Assembly (NCBI RefSeq): GCF_019930585.1
Contig: NZ_CP082839.1
Coordinates: 4,104,001 to 4,168,000, forward strand
Direction of reading: 5' to 3'
Source of the DNA: Sphingomonas nostoxanthinifaciens
GTDB lineage: Bacteria; Pseudomonadota; Alphaproteobacteria; Sphingomonadales; Sphingomonadaceae
DNA length: 64,000 nt
Below the pieces are notes generated by a model. It was not told the DNA's origin, made no database searches, and saw only the letters and a list, made by a program, of their open reading frames with translations. Below are positions 51,311 to 60,526 of this stretch, in pieces. The stretch's first letter is position 1, and each line of letters opens with the position of its first letter. A program made the translations under genes and the position numbers.

Positions 51311-51421
51311 CCGTTCGTGTTGAGGAGGCATTGAGCGAAGTCGAAATGCCGTCTGGAAGCACCTGCGCAGCCCCTTCGAGACGCCGCTTCGACAGGCTCA
51401 GCGGCCCCTCAGGGCGAACGG
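51311..51421 (-). repeat. Palindromic element, copy 2 of an inverted pair
   Basis: A 111-bp element with the same perfect ends CCGTTCG and CGAACGG as the copy at 49385-49486 but in reverse orientation. Read on the minus strand it follows the first copy closely with a short extra segment in the middle. It is non-coding and lies just before the nitronate monooxygenase gene. Confidence 0.85.
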
Positions 51422-51437
51422 ATTAGGACAAGATCCC

Positions 51438-52406
51438 ATGCCCCTCCCCCAGCAACTCGCCGGCCGCCTCGCGATTCCCGCGATCGTCGCGCCGATGTTC
51501 CTCGTCTCGGGGCCGGACCTCGTCGTCGAATGCTGCCGGGCGGGGCTGCTCGGCACCTTCCCCGCGCTCAACCAGCGCACCACCTACGGCTTCGCGGCGT
51601 GGCTCGACGCGATCGAGGCGCGGCTCACCCAAACGCCCGGCACCGCTCCCTACGGCGTCAACCTGATCGTCCACCGCAGCAATCCGCGCGTCGAGGCGGA
51701 TCTCGCCCGCATCGTGCAGCACCGCGTGCCGCTGGTCATCACCTCGCTCGGCGCGGTGCCCGACGTGGTGGCGGCGGTGCACTCCTATGGCGGCCTCGTC
51801 TTCCACGACGTCACCAACCTGCGCCATGCCGAGAAAGCGATCGCCGCAGGGGTCGACGGCATCGTCGCAGTCGCGGCCGGTGCGGGCGGCCATGCCGGCA
51901 CGCTGAGTCCGTTTGCGTTGGTCGCCGAGCTGCGCGCGATGTTCGACGGCACGATCGTGTTGTCGGGCGCGATGAGCGAGGGTCGCCACATCGCCGCCGC
52001 CGAAGTGATGGGCGCCGACCTCGCTTATCTCGGCACGCATTTCATCACCGCCGCCGAAAGCATGGCGTCGCCCGAGCAGAAGGCGATGATGCTCGCGTCG
52101 CATGCCGCCGACATCGTCTATACCGACACGGTCAGCGGCATTCCGGCCAACTTCCTCGGCCCCAGCCTCGCCGCGCATCAAGGCCATGCCGGCGCGCTCG
52201 ATCTGGATGCCGAAGCGAAGGCGTGGCGTGACGTCTGGTCGGCCGGGCACGGCGTCGGCGGCGCGCGCGCGGTGCGCGCGGCGGCGGAGATCGCGGCCGA
52301 GCTGATCGCGGGCTACAGGGTCGCGCGCACCGCCTGCGCCATCGCCACGACATCGACCGCGAAGCCGATCCACATCGCCGACAGGATCACGCACGACGCG
52401 ACATAG
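51438..52406 (+). CDS. Nitronate monooxygenase family protein
   Basis: The 322-residue TIM-barrel flavoprotein has IVAPMFLVSGPDLV at the N terminus, HDVTNLRHAEKAIAAGVDGIVAVAAGAGGHAG (in part) with the FMN phosphate-binding GAGGHAG, and LSGAMSEGRHIAAAEVMGADLAYLGTHF (in part). Members oxidise nitronates such as propionate-3-nitronate using FMN and O2, or act as related reductases. The last 94 bases overlap the opposite-strand MAPEG gene, so the C-terminal tail may be non-standard. Confidence 0.88.
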   Translation: MPLPQQLAGRLAIPAIVAPMFLVSGPDLVVECCRAGLLGTFPALNQRTTYGFAAWLDAIEARLTQTPGTAPYGVNLIVHRSNPRVEADLARIVQHRVPLVITSLGAVPDVVAAVHSYGGLVFHDVTNLRHAEKAIAAGVDGIVAVAAGAGGHAGTLSPFALVAELRAMFDGTIVLSGAMSEGRHIAAAEVMGADLAYLGTHFITAAESMASPEQKAMMLASHAADIVYTDTVSGIPANFLGPSLAAHQGHAGALDLDAEAKAWRDVWSAGHGVGGARAVRAAAEIAAELIAGYRVARTACAIATTSTAKPIHIADRITHDAT

Positions 52407-52774
52407 AGGTAGAAGCGCACCCGCACGCTGCCGCGGCGGACATGGACGAGGCTGTGCGCTGCACGCAAGGCGACGAAGATCCACGCGAGCAGGATCTGCG
52501 CATGGCTCGCCTGCCGCATGACGATCAGCAGCGGCACCAGCACGAGGAACAGCACCGGCATCTCGAACAGATTGGCGAGGTTGGCGGCCGGGCGTTCGAC
52601 CGGGCGGAAATAGGCTTCCCACCCCGCGCGATCGGCGATGTCGGAGCGGGTCGGCGGATGATCGCGGACATGCGCCATCCGCTGGAACCCCATCGTCGCC
52701 CACACGACGAAGATCAGCAGCACCAGCGCGAAGGTGGGCCACAGGATCGCGATCGAATTGGGGGTGATCTCCAT
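52313..52774 (-). CDS. MAPEG family membrane protein
   Basis: The 153-residue protein has four predicted membrane spans and the MAPEG layout: polar loop with FRPVERPAANLANLFEMPVLF (Glu and Asn in NLANLFE are typical) and a later RAAHSLVHV. Bacterial MAPEG proteins are glutathione-transferase-like or of unknown substrate. It is convergent with the nitronate monooxygenase gene, overlapping it by 94 bases. Confidence 0.85.
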   Translation of the reverse strand: MEITPNSIAILWPTFALVLLIFVVWATMGFQRMAHVRDHPPTRSDIADRAGWEAYFRPVERPAANLANLFEMPVLFLVLVPLLIVMRQASHAQILLAWIFVALRAAHSLVHVRRGSVRVRFYLYVASCVILSAMWIGFAVDVVAMAQAVRATL

Positions 52775-52876
52775 GCGCCGACGATGCGCCCGTGGCGCGC
52801 CCCGCGCAACCGGCTGGCCTCGCGGCCGATGCGGAGCTAAGAGGCGCCGATCCATTCCATCCGGAGACGCCGCGCC

Positions 52877-53335
52877 GTGGCCGAGCGCATCGCCATCGCA
52901 TCCGATCACGCCGCCTTCGCGCTGAAGGACGAGCTTGCCGCGTGGCTGCGCGGGCTCGGCCACGACGTGCGCGATCTCGGCCCGACGAGCGACGCGCGCG
53001 TCGACTATCCCGATTACGGCTATGCCCTCGCGCAGGCGATTGCCGACGGCGACGCGGCATACGGCATCGCCTTGTGCGGATCGGGCATCGGCATCTCGAT
53101 CGCGGTCAACCGCCACCCCGCCGCGCGCTGCGCGCTCATCTCCGATCCCTATGCCGCGACGCTCGCGCGCGAGCATAACGACGCCAACGTGCTGGCGATG
53201 GGCGCACGCCTGATCGGCGTCGACATGGCCAAGGCGTGCGTCACGGCTTTCCTGTCCACCCCATTCGCCGGCGACCGCCACACGGCCCGCGTCGCCAAGC
53301 TCACTAATCCCCGTTTCGAGAAGGAACCCGCATGA
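52877..53335 (+). CDS. rpiB: Ribose-5-phosphate isomerase B
   Basis: The 152-residue protein has IASDHAAFALKDEL, VDYPDYG and LCGSGIGISIAVNRHP with the catalytic Cys, then SDPYAATLAREHNDANVLAMGAR (in part). It interconverts ribose-5-phosphate and ribulose-5-phosphate. The start is a GTG at 52877. Its stop overlaps the glyA start by four bases. Confidence 0.94.
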   Translation: MAERIAIASDHAAFALKDELAAWLRGLGHDVRDLGPTSDARVDYPDYGYALAQAIADGDAAYGIALCGSGIGISIAVNRHPAARCALISDPYAATLAREHNDANVLAMGARLIGVDMAKACVTAFLSTPFAGDRHTARVAKLTNPRFEKEPA

Positions 53336-54645
53336 GCAGCAACCCCAGCGCGTCGACCGAGGTGCAGCCCGATGGCTTCTTCACGCGCGGGCTGGCCGCC
53401 GCCGATCCCGCCGTCTTCGCCGGCCTGACCCACGAGATTGCGCGCGAGAAGAAGCAGATCGAGCTGATCGCGTCGGAGAATATCGTCTCCAAGGCGGTGC
53501 TGGAGGCGCAGGGCTCGGTCTTCACCAACAAATATGCCGAGGGCTATCCCGGCAAGCGTTACTATCAGGGCTGTCACCCCTCCGACGAGGTGGAGCAGCT
53601 GGCGATCGACCGCGCCAAGCAATTGTTCGGCTGCGGCTTCGCCAACGTCCAGCCGCATTCGGGCGCACAGGCCAACGGCGCGGTGATGCTGGCGCTGACC
53701 AAGCCGGGCGACACGATCATGGGCCTCAGCCTCGATGCCGGCGGCCACCTGACCCACGGCGCCAAGGCGGCGATGTCGGGCAAGTGGTTCAACGCCGTGC
53801 AATATGGCGTGACGCGCGACACCCACCTGATCGACTATGATGCGGTCGCGGCGATGGCGCGCCAGCACCAGCCGCGGCTCATCATCGCCGGCGGATCGGC
53901 CTATCCGCGCCACATCGACTTCGCGCGTTTCCGTGCGATCGCCGACGAGGTGGGGGCGCTGTTCATGGTCGACATGGCGCATTTTGCCGGGCTCGTCGCA
54001 GGCGGTGTCCACCCGACGCCGTTCGGCCATGCCCAGGTCGTCACCACCACCACGCACAAGACGCTGCGCGGGCCGCGCGGCGGCGCGGTCTTCACCGACG
54101 ACGAGGCCATCGCCAAGAAGATCAATTCGGCGGTGTTCCCCGGCCTGCAGGGCGGCCCGCTGATGCACGTCGTCGCTGCCAAGGCGGTGGCGTTCGGCGA
54201 GGCGCTGCAGCCCGACTTCAAGAGCTATGCGCGCGCTGTGGTCGAGAATGCCAAGGCGCTGGCGGCACGGCTGGAGGAGCGCGGCGCGAAGATCGTCTCG
54301 GGCGGCACCGACACCCACCTGGCGCTCGTCGATCTCACCCCGCTCGGCGTCACCGGCAAGGATGCCGACGAGGCGCTGGAGCGCGCCGGCATCACCTGCA
54401 ACAAGAACGGCATCCCGTTCGATCCGCTGCCCCCGGTCAAGACCAGCGGCATCCGCGTCGGCTCGCCCGCGGGCACCACGCGCGGCTTCGGCCCGGCCGA
54501 GTTCCGCGAGATCGCCGACATGATCGCCGACGTGCTCGACGGCCTGTCGAAGAATGGCGAGGCGGGCGACGCACAGGTGGAGCAGGCAGTGCGGACCCGC
54601 GTCGAGGCGCTGTGCGACCGCTTCCCGATCTATCCGGAGCTTTGA
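53332..54645 (+). CDS. glyA: Serine hydroxymethyltransferase
   Basis: The 437-residue PLP enzyme converts serine and tetrahydrofolate to glycine and methylene-THF. ELIASENIVSKAVLEAQGS, YAEGYPGKRYYQGC, the PLP lysine in TTTTHKTLRGPRGG, and SGIRVGSPAGTTRGF are visible. It supplies one-carbon units used by FolD. It sits in rpiB-glyA-nrdR-trmJ with minimal spacing. Confidence 0.97.
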   Translation: MSSNPSASTEVQPDGFFTRGLAAADPAVFAGLTHEIAREKKQIELIASENIVSKAVLEAQGSVFTNKYAEGYPGKRYYQGCHPSDEVEQLAIDRAKQLFGCGFANVQPHSGAQANGAVMLALTKPGDTIMGLSLDAGGHLTHGAKAAMSGKWFNAVQYGVTRDTHLIDYDAVAAMARQHQPRLIIAGGSAYPRHIDFARFRAIADEVGALFMVDMAHFAGLVAGGVHPTPFGHAQVVTTTTHKTLRGPRGGAVFTDDEAIAKKINSAVFPGLQGGPLMHVVAAKAVAFGEALQPDFKSYARAVVENAKALAARLEERGAKIVSGGTDTHLALVDLTPLGVTGKDADEALERAGITCNKNGIPFDPLPPVKTSGIRVGSPAGTTRGFGPAEFREIADMIADVLDGLSKNGEAGDAQVEQAVRTRVEALCDRFPIYPEL

Positions 54646-55113
54646 TTGCGCTGCCCGTTCTGCGCCCATCCCGATAGCCAGGTGAAGGATAGCCGTCCGA
54701 CCGAGGACGGCGCCTCGATCCGCCGCCGCCGCCAGTGCGAGGGCTGCGGCGCGCGCTTCTCGACGTTCGAGCGGGTGCAACTGCGCGAGCTGACCGTCAT
54801 CAAGAAGGATGGCGACCGCCAGCCGTTCGACCGCTCGAAGCTCGAACGCTCGATCGCGGTCGCCGCGCGCAAGCGGCCGATCAAGACCGAACAGATCGAG
54901 CGGATGGTGTCGGGCATCCAGCGCCAGCTTGAGACATCGGGCGAGAGCGAGGTCCAGGCGGGGCGCGTCGGCGAGATGGTGATGGACGGGCTGCAGCGCC
55001 TCGATCCGGTCGCGTACATTCGCTTCGCCAGCGTCTACAAGGATTTCCGCGAGGCCAAGGATTTCGAGGCGTTCGCCGGGACGGTGGCCGAGGCGGCGGA
55101 GCGGGAGGAGTGA
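54646..55113 (+). CDS. nrdR: Transcriptional repressor NrdR
   Basis: The 155-residue protein has an N-terminal zinc ribbon (RCPFCAHPDSQVKDSRP, then CEGCGARFSTFERV) and an ATP-cone domain (about 50-140). NrdR senses dATP/ATP and represses ribonucleotide reductase genes. The start is a TTG immediately after the glyA stop, giving the conserved MRCPFC. Its stop overlaps the trmJ start by four bases. Confidence 0.96.
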   Translation: MRCPFCAHPDSQVKDSRPTEDGASIRRRRQCEGCGARFSTFERVQLRELTVIKKDGDRQPFDRSKLERSIAVAARKRPIKTEQIERMVSGIQRQLETSGESEVQAGRVGEMVMDGLQRLDPVAYIRFASVYKDFREAKDFEAFAGTVAEAAEREE

Positions 55114-55862
55114 ACGTCCCGCCCCCCGCAATCGTCCTCGTCCGCCCGCAGCTTGGCGAGAATATCGGCAAGGCGGCGCGCGCCATGCTCAATTTCGGGC
55201 TCACCGACCTGCGGCTCGTCGCGCCACGCGACGGCTGGCCGAACCCCGGCGCCGGGCCCGCCGCCTCGGGCGCGGACATCGTGCTGGAGCGCGCGCGCGT
55301 GTTCGACAGCGTGGCGGATGCGGTCGCGGATTGCGCGCACGTCTTCGCGACCACCGTCCGCAGGCGCGGCGTCACCAAGCCGGTGATCGGGCCGGACGAG
55401 GCCGCCGTCGCGATCCGTGCCGAGCCCGGCGGCAGCGCGGTGCTGTTCGGACCCGAGCGGTCGGGGCTGGAGACCGACGACGTCGCGATCGCGCGCACCA
55501 TCCTGACCGTGCCGATCAATCCCGAGTTCGGCAGCCTGAACCTCGCGCAGGCGGTGATCCTCGTCGCCTACGAATGGTCGAAGGGCGCGAACCTTGCCCA
55601 GCCGCCCGCGACCGAGCTCGATCCGCCGGCGCCGCAGGCCGAGCTCGACGGCATGATCGACCAGATCGACGCGATGCTGGAGGAAGCCGGCTTTTTCTTC
55701 CCGCCCGATCGCACGCCCACGACCAAGCGGATGCTGCGGACGCTCCTCACCAAGCCCGGCTGGAACACGCACGAGGTGCGCACCCTGCGCGGCGTGCTGA
55801 CCGCGCTCGATCGGCCGCGCCGGCGCGGTCAGCCGCGGGCGTCGAACGCCTCCAGCTCGTAG
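55110..55862 (+). CDS. trmJ: tRNA (cytidine/uridine-2'-O) methyltransferase TrmJ-like
   Basis: The 250-residue SPOUT methyltransferase has ENIGKAARAMLNFGLTDLRLV, LFGPERSGLETDDV and INPEFGSLNLAQAVILVAYEW, the knotted SAM site of the TrmH/TrmJ family. TrmJ methylates position 32 of several tRNAs. The start is a GTG at 55110. Its last 34 bases overlap the opposite-strand chorismate mutase gene. Confidence 0.92.
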   Translation: MNVPPPAIVLVRPQLGENIGKAARAMLNFGLTDLRLVAPRDGWPNPGAGPAASGADIVLERARVFDSVADAVADCAHVFATTVRRRGVTKPVIGPDEAAVAIRAEPGGSAVLFGPERSGLETDDVAIARTILTVPINPEFGSLNLAQAVILVAYEWSKGANLAQPPATELDPPAPQAELDGMIDQIDAMLEEAGFFFPPDRTPTTKRMLRTLLTKPGWNTHEVRTLRGVLTALDRPRRRGQPRASNASSS

Positions 55863-56134
55863 GCGATCGACGCCTCGACCAGCACCTCCCACACCGCTTC
55901 GGCGATCGCCGGCGGCCAGCCCAGCCGCGCGGCCTCGGCGGACGCATTGGCGATGACCGCCGCCTTGCGCGGCTCGTCGCGGACGCGATCGCGCGACGGC
56001 TTGATGCGGGCGGCAGCGCGCATGTAGCCGAAGCGCGTCGCCAGCAGCGCCACCATTTCGCGGTCGAGGGCGTCGACGCCGGCGCGGACCTCGACCATAT
56101 CGGAGCATCGTTCGGGCGGGAGGACGGTGGTCAT
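55829..56134 (-). CDS. Chorismate mutase (AroQ type)
   Basis: The 101-residue all-helical protein has RAGVDALDREMVALLATRFGYM, ARIKPSRDRVRDEPRKAAVI and a C-terminal helix, matching monofunctional AroQ-type mutases that turn chorismate into prephenate. It is not fused to prephenate dehydratase. It converges on trmJ with a 34-base overlap. Confidence 0.88.
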   Translation of the reverse strand: MTTVLPPERCSDMVEVRAGVDALDREMVALLATRFGYMRAAARIKPSRDRVRDEPRKAAVIANASAEAARLGWPPAIAEAVWEVLVEASIAYELEAFDARG

Positions 56135-56325
56135 CTCCCGCGCATAGCGCGCGGCGCGCGACCCGCAACCTTGACTCGGCGGCGCGATCCGCTAAAGGCC
56201 CGCGCTTCGCAATTGACCCCGCACTCCGGTGAAGCGGCGGTCCTGCTCGTCCCGAAAGGGCGGTGGCGCGGTTCCGGGCTGGGATCAGGGCATGTCGCCC
56301 GGGTCACGCAATTGAAGGACTGATC

Positions 56326-56940
56326 ATGTCGAAGCGCAGCAGCGCCAAGTACAAGCTCGACCGTCGCATGGGCGAGAATATCTGGGGCCGTCCGAAGTCC
56401 CCGGTGAACAAGCGCGAATATGGCCCTGGCCAGCACGGCCAGCGCCGCAAGGGCAAGGCGACCGATTTCGGTATCCAGCTCAAGGCGAAGCAGAAGCTGA
56501 AGGGCTATTACGGCGACGTCACCGAGAAGCAGTTCAAGAAGGCCTATACCGAGGCGAGCCGCCTGAAGGGCGACACCAGCCAGAACCTGATCGGCCTGCT
56601 CGAGCGCCGCCTCGACGCGGTGGTGTATCGCGCCAAGTTCACGCCGACCATCTTCTCGGCGCGCCAGCTCGTCAGCCACGGCCACGTTCGCGTCAACGGC
56701 GTGAAGTGCAACATCGCCAGCCGCCTGGTGAAGCCGGGGGACGAGATCACTTTGGGCACCAAGGCGCAGGAAATGGCGCTGGTGATGGAGGCGCAGGGCC
56801 TCTCCGAGCGTGAGATCCCCGATTATGTCGGCGCCGACGGTGCGGCGAAGGTCACCTTCATCCGCGTGCCGACGCTCGACGAGGTGCCCTATCCGGTGAA
56901 GATGGAGCCGAACCTGGTCGTCGAATTCTACTCGCGCTGA
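56326..56940 (+). CDS. rpsD: 30S ribosomal protein S4
   Basis: The 204-residue product has MSKRSSAKYKLDRRMGENIWG, GPGQHGQRRKGKATDFG, the S4 domain with ERRLDAVVYRAKF and SARQLVSHGHVRVNGVKCN, ending in NLVVEFYSR. S4 is a primary assembly protein of the small subunit. It stands alone rather than in the alpha operon. The ATG at 56326 gives the family N terminus; an upstream reading is not conserved. Confidence 0.97.
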   Translation: MSKRSSAKYKLDRRMGENIWGRPKSPVNKREYGPGQHGQRRKGKATDFGIQLKAKQKLKGYYGDVTEKQFKKAYTEASRLKGDTSQNLIGLLERRLDAVVYRAKFTPTIFSARQLVSHGHVRVNGVKCNIASRLVKPGDEITLGTKAQEMALVMEAQGLSEREIPDYVGADGAAKVTFIRVPTLDEVPYPVKMEPNLVVEFYSR

Positions 56941-56964
56941 TCCTTCGCGATATCGGCGGGAATG

Positions 56965-56993
56965 GGGCGGTCCGGCAACAGGCCGCCCTTTTT
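56965..56993 (+). terminator. Rho-independent terminator after rpsD
   Basis: GGGCGG at 56965-56970 pairs with CCGCCC at 56983-56988, extendable by two pairs, followed by five T. It lies 25 bases after rpsD and just before the convergent S9 peptidase stop. Confidence 0.8.
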
Positions 56994-57006
56994 CTTTGCC
57001 CTGCGG

Positions 57007-58992
57007 CTATCGTTTGAGAGCGCTCTTCAGGAAGGCGTCGCTCTTTGCGAGCATGTCAGTACGCGCGGCCGAATCGTCGAGATAATGGTCGAGGCCCGGG
57101 TAGATCACCAATTCGTGCGTCTTGCCCGCCCGCGCCAGCGCGGCGTCCATCATCCGCGATTGCACCACATAGACGTTGCGATCGGTATCGCCCTGGAAGA
57201 TCAGCACCGGCGCCTTGAAGCGATCGGCATTCTGGGCGGGCGAGCCTTCACGGACATGTGCACCGGCGCCGATGAAATCGGCCGAGAAATTATAGTTCGT
57301 GAAATTGCGATATTGCTCTTTCAACTGGGCCAGATCGGTCACCGGCGCGACCGCGACGACCGCCTTGAACAGATCGGGCTTCAGCACCTGCGCCTGCAGC
57401 GCCGCATAGCCGCCATAGGACCAGCCGAAGATGGCCAAGCGCGCGGGATCGGCAATGCCCTGCTTGACCAGCCAGTGACCGGCATCGGCCACATCGGTGA
57501 TCGCGACCTTCCACTGGCGGAAGCCTTCGTTCTTGAACCAGGCGTCGCCATAGCCGGCCGAACCGCGGAACTGCGGCTGAAGCACGGCATAGCCTTGTGC
57601 GACGAAGAACTGGACCAGCCAGTCGAAACCCCAGCTGTCGCGCGCGCTCGGCCCGCCGTGCGGCAGCACGATCGCGGGAATATTCTTGCCGGATGAGCCC
57701 GGCGGCAGCGTCAGATATGCGGGGATCGGCGTGCCGTCCGCGCCGGGATAGGTGATTGCGCGCATCGGCGCGAGCGCCATCCCCTCGAGCTGCGGGCGCA
57801 CCAGCATGAGCTCGGTCAGTTTGCGGGTCGGCCGGTCGAACCAATAATAGCGCCCGGGGTCGGTATCGCTTCCGGCCCAGATCAGCAGCTTCGTCTCGTC
57901 GTCGCTAGCGCCGGCGAAGTTGATCATCGTGCCCTTCGGCAGCGCGTGGCCGAGCGCCGCAGCCAGCGCCTTCAGATCGGGATCGAAATAGATCGCCTCG
58001 CTGCGATCCGATTCGAACGTCGCGCCGACGATCCGCCGCGCGCGACCCAGCCGCAGCAGCGACCCGACATCGAAGCGCGGGTTGGAATAGACCAGATCCT
58101 CGCGCAAGCTGTTCGCCAGATCGACCTTCACCAGCGCGCGCCGCCCGTCGATCTTGCGGTAAGCGTAAACCGTGTCCGACTTGGGATCGACCGCGATCGG
58201 GTTGAGCCCGCTTTCGTCGACCACGTCGTAACTTCCGAACGGCGTCCAGCCGCCCCCGCCCGCCGCGCGATAGGAATAGTTGATCTTGCGACCCATCATC
58301 TGGCTGGAATTGGCGGGAGGCTGGATTCCCATCAGCCGGACGTGGCCGATCCCGTCGGTGACGTAGTCGACCGCGTTCAACACGCCGGTCTGCACCACCG
58401 TCCGGCTGAGCGACATCGTGTCGACCCGCTGCACGCCAAGCCCGTCGCGCTTCTCGGCAATACGGGATGCGACCTTGTCCTCCGGCACGAAATCATGCTG
58501 CACGAGGATGGTGTTGGCCGTGCCGGGCATCCAGTCGAGCACCTCGCCGCCGTAAAGGGTCCACCGGCGCTGATAGAGGCTCTCGTTGTTGGACAGCATC
58601 TTCACGTCACTGCCATCGGCGTTGATCGCGATCAGCCGGTTGACGGTGAACACGTTGATGTCAGATTTTACCGTCGCGTAGACCTGGCACACCAATCGCG
58701 CGTTCGACACCCAGTCGCAACTCGACAGGCGCTGTGCCTTGCCGTCGGTTCCGACCGCGCGACGCGGCTCGCCGTCGGGCAGCGCGACCGTGTAGAGCGC
58801 GGAGCCCTGCCCACCCACCGGCGCGATGTAAGCGAGGTGCATACCATCTGGCGAGAGGCTGACATGCTCAATGCTCGGCCGCACGCCAAACCGTGGTGCG
58901 GCATCGGTGCCGCCCGGCGTGGCCGCCGGCTGCGTCCATGCCGCTGTCGCTACGCCGGCGAGCGCCAGCGTCATCATGCTTTTCCCGATCAT
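57007..58992 (-). CDS. Exported S9 family prolyl-oligopeptidase-type peptidase
   Basis: The 661-residue protein has a signal peptide (cleavage near AAWTQP), an N-terminal beta-propeller (about 40-400) with DPKSDTVYAY-type repeats, and a C-terminal alpha/beta-hydrolase catalytic domain: Ser in GWSYGGYAAL, Asp in QGDTDRNV and His in PGLDHYLDD. It would cleave short peptides in the periplasm or outside. The ATG at 58992 is chosen for the signal peptide. It converges on rpsD. Confidence 0.92.
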   Translation of the reverse strand: MIGKSMMTLALAGVATAAWTQPAATPGGTDAAPRFGVRPSIEHVSLSPDGMHLAYIAPVGGQGSALYTVALPDGEPRRAVGTDGKAQRLSSCDWVSNARLVCQVYATVKSDINVFTVNRLIAINADGSDVKMLSNNESLYQRRWTLYGGEVLDWMPGTANTILVQHDFVPEDKVASRIAEKRDGLGVQRVDTMSLSRTVVQTGVLNAVDYVTDGIGHVRLMGIQPPANSSQMMGRKINYSYRAAGGGGWTPFGSYDVVDESGLNPIAVDPKSDTVYAYRKIDGRRALVKVDLANSLREDLVYSNPRFDVGSLLRLGRARRIVGATFESDRSEAIYFDPDLKALAAALGHALPKGTMINFAGASDDETKLLIWAGSDTDPGRYYWFDRPTRKLTELMLVRPQLEGMALAPMRAITYPGADGTPIPAYLTLPPGSSGKNIPAIVLPHGGPSARDSWGFDWLVQFFVAQGYAVLQPQFRGSAGYGDAWFKNEGFRQWKVAITDVADAGHWLVKQGIADPARLAIFGWSYGGYAALQAQVLKPDLFKAVVAVAPVTDLAQLKEQYRNFTNYNFSADFIGAGAHVREGSPAQNADRFKAPVLIFQGDTDRNVYVVQSRMMDAALARAGKTHELVIYPGLDHYLDDSAARTDMLAKSDAFLKSALKR

Positions 58993-59091
58993 CGCCCCTC
59001 GCTCGGCGCGCTCCCTCCGCGCCGAGCATCTTTGTTGCACTGCCGCAAGCAACTGCCAAGACCCGGTCGCGAGCTTGGCAACGAGGCACGG

Positions 59092-59502
59092 TCAGTTCGC
59101 CTTTTCGCGCGCGAAGAAGACGCCCAGCAGCGAGCTGGCCAAGCCCTGCAGCGGGCCCAGCCACAGATTCGACTGGTGGAGCAAAGGCAGCGGCGCGGTG
59201 CCGACCATCGGCTGGATCAGGATCGGCAAGGCGAGCACCAGCAGATAGAAGATGCTCATCGCCATGCAGACGAGGAACAGTGGCTTCATGCCCGACGGCA
59301 TGTCGACCGGCTCGGGCTTGGTGAAGGCGCTGACGCCTAGCACGAGCGTCAGCGACGGCACCAGATTGGGGATCAGCCACTGCCACGCCGCTTCGGCATC
59401 GTCGCCATAATGGCCGAGGCTGGTCTGCAGGATCATCACCGTCAGCACGAGGCCGCCGCCGACGACCCACGCTAGCATCAACCGCAGGCGATAGGATTGC
59501 AT
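59092..59502 (-). CDS. Membrane protein of unknown function
   Basis: The 136-residue protein has four hydrophobic segments (about 8-27, 43-60, 75-95, 115-132). No family is recognised. It starts five bases after the proline-rich lipoprotein stop on the same strand, so they probably share a message, upstream of the S9 peptidase. Confidence 0.65.
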   Translation of the reverse strand: MQSYRLRLMLAWVVGGGLVLTVMILQTSLGHYGDDAEAAWQWLIPNLVPSLTLVLGVSAFTKPEPVDMPSGMKPLFLVCMAMSIFYLLVLALPILIQPMVGTAPLPLLHQSNLWLGPLQGLASSLLGVFFAREKAN

Positions 59503-59507
59503 CGTGG

Positions 59508-60374
59508 CTATTCCCCGAGCGCGTGGAGCAACCCCACCTGCTGCAGATGCGTCAGGCCCTGCAGATCGCTCGGCAGGCGCAGGCTGGGCTGCGCGCTGCC
59601 GACGCGGCGGAATTCGTAGACCAATGCGACCACGCGGTGCGCCGGCGTGAAGCGCAGCCGCGCATAGGTCTCGGGCAGGTCGGTCGCGCCCGACGACACC
59701 AGCTCGCTCGCCGCGTCCGCCGAGAGGCCGCTTCCCGTCTGCGTCACCGGCTGATCGGTCACGACGAAGGCGAGCACGCGATATTGCCCCTCCGGCGCGG
59801 TGAACAACGCACGCAGATAATCGCCGAGCGAGAAGCTGCCGAGATGGACCGCCGCGCTATCGTCGATGGTAAAGCGGTCAGGCGCCCAAGACGTGCCGTC
59901 GGGCCTGAAGCGCTCCATCCGCGTCACCAGCACGAAGCCGCCGGGCACCCGATACCGCCCGCTCTCGACGAAGCCGATCCTGGCCAGCGCGCGCGTCAGC
60001 AGCGTATCGACATAACCGAGCGTAGCGGCGGTCGCGAACGGCTGACGGTCGAGCACGGCGACCGCCGATGCGCGCGGCACCGGCCATGGGAAAGCTGGCA
60101 GATCGCTGGTCGCACCGGCGGCAGCGCCGGCGGTCTCGGAATCGGGCGTGACGGCGGGCCTGCCGGGGGCGGTGTGCCCATGATGCGCACCGGATGATGC
60201 GCCGATGGAGGGCGGCCGCGACGGCGCCGCAGTTGCCGGGGGAGGCGGCGGCGCAGGTGGCGGAGCCTCGACGGGTTGCGGGGGCGGGGGAGGCGGCGGT
60301 GGTGGAGGCAGCGGGCTGCTGCACGCATAGAGCGCCAGGAGGCACAGCAGCAGCAAAGACCGTGATCGCGCCAT
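59508..60374 (-). CDS. Proline-rich lipoprotein of unknown function
   Basis: The 288-residue protein has a lipoprotein signal peptide with lipobox LYAC (Cys18), then a proline-rich linker including a run of ten prolines, and a C-terminal domain (about 95-288) with the blocks ALDRQPFATAATL, SLGDYLRALFTAPEGQYRVLAFVVTD (in part) and LVYEFRRVG that is not recognised. The linker could span the periplasm. Co-transcription with the next membrane protein gene is likely. Confidence 0.68.
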   Translation of the reverse strand: MARSRSLLLLCLLALYACSSPLPPPPPPPPPPQPVEAPPPAPPPPPATAAPSRPPSIGASSGAHHGHTAPGRPAVTPDSETAGAAAGATSDLPAFPWPVPRASAVAVLDRQPFATAATLGYVDTLLTRALARIGFVESGRYRVPGGFVLVTRMERFRPDGTSWAPDRFTIDDSAAVHLGSFSLGDYLRALFTAPEGQYRVLAFVVTDQPVTQTGSGLSADAASELVSSGATDLPETYARLRFTPAHRVVALVYEFRRVGSAQPSLRLPSDLQGLTHLQQVGLLHALGE

Positions 60375-60526
60375 TCGTCCCCCCAGACTCGGCAGCCCAC
60401 ATGGTTAATCAAATCCTGCAATATCGCAAGCTTGGCCCGTGGCGGCCATATTCGGCGCCGATCGGTGCGCGTGCTGAAACAGAACAGCGCTTGCGGCGCG
60501 GGTCCGGCTTTGCAAAGGGCGCGCGC

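Noticed and set aside
49463..51331. 622-codon minus-strand frame under the acyl-CoA dehydrogenase gene
   Set aside because: Antisense shadow; its ends fall in the inverted palindromic elements, which explains the similar starts on both strands.
53149..55131. 660-codon minus-strand frame
   Set aside because: Antisense to rpiB, glyA and nrdR, which are certain. Composition is typical of a shadow frame.
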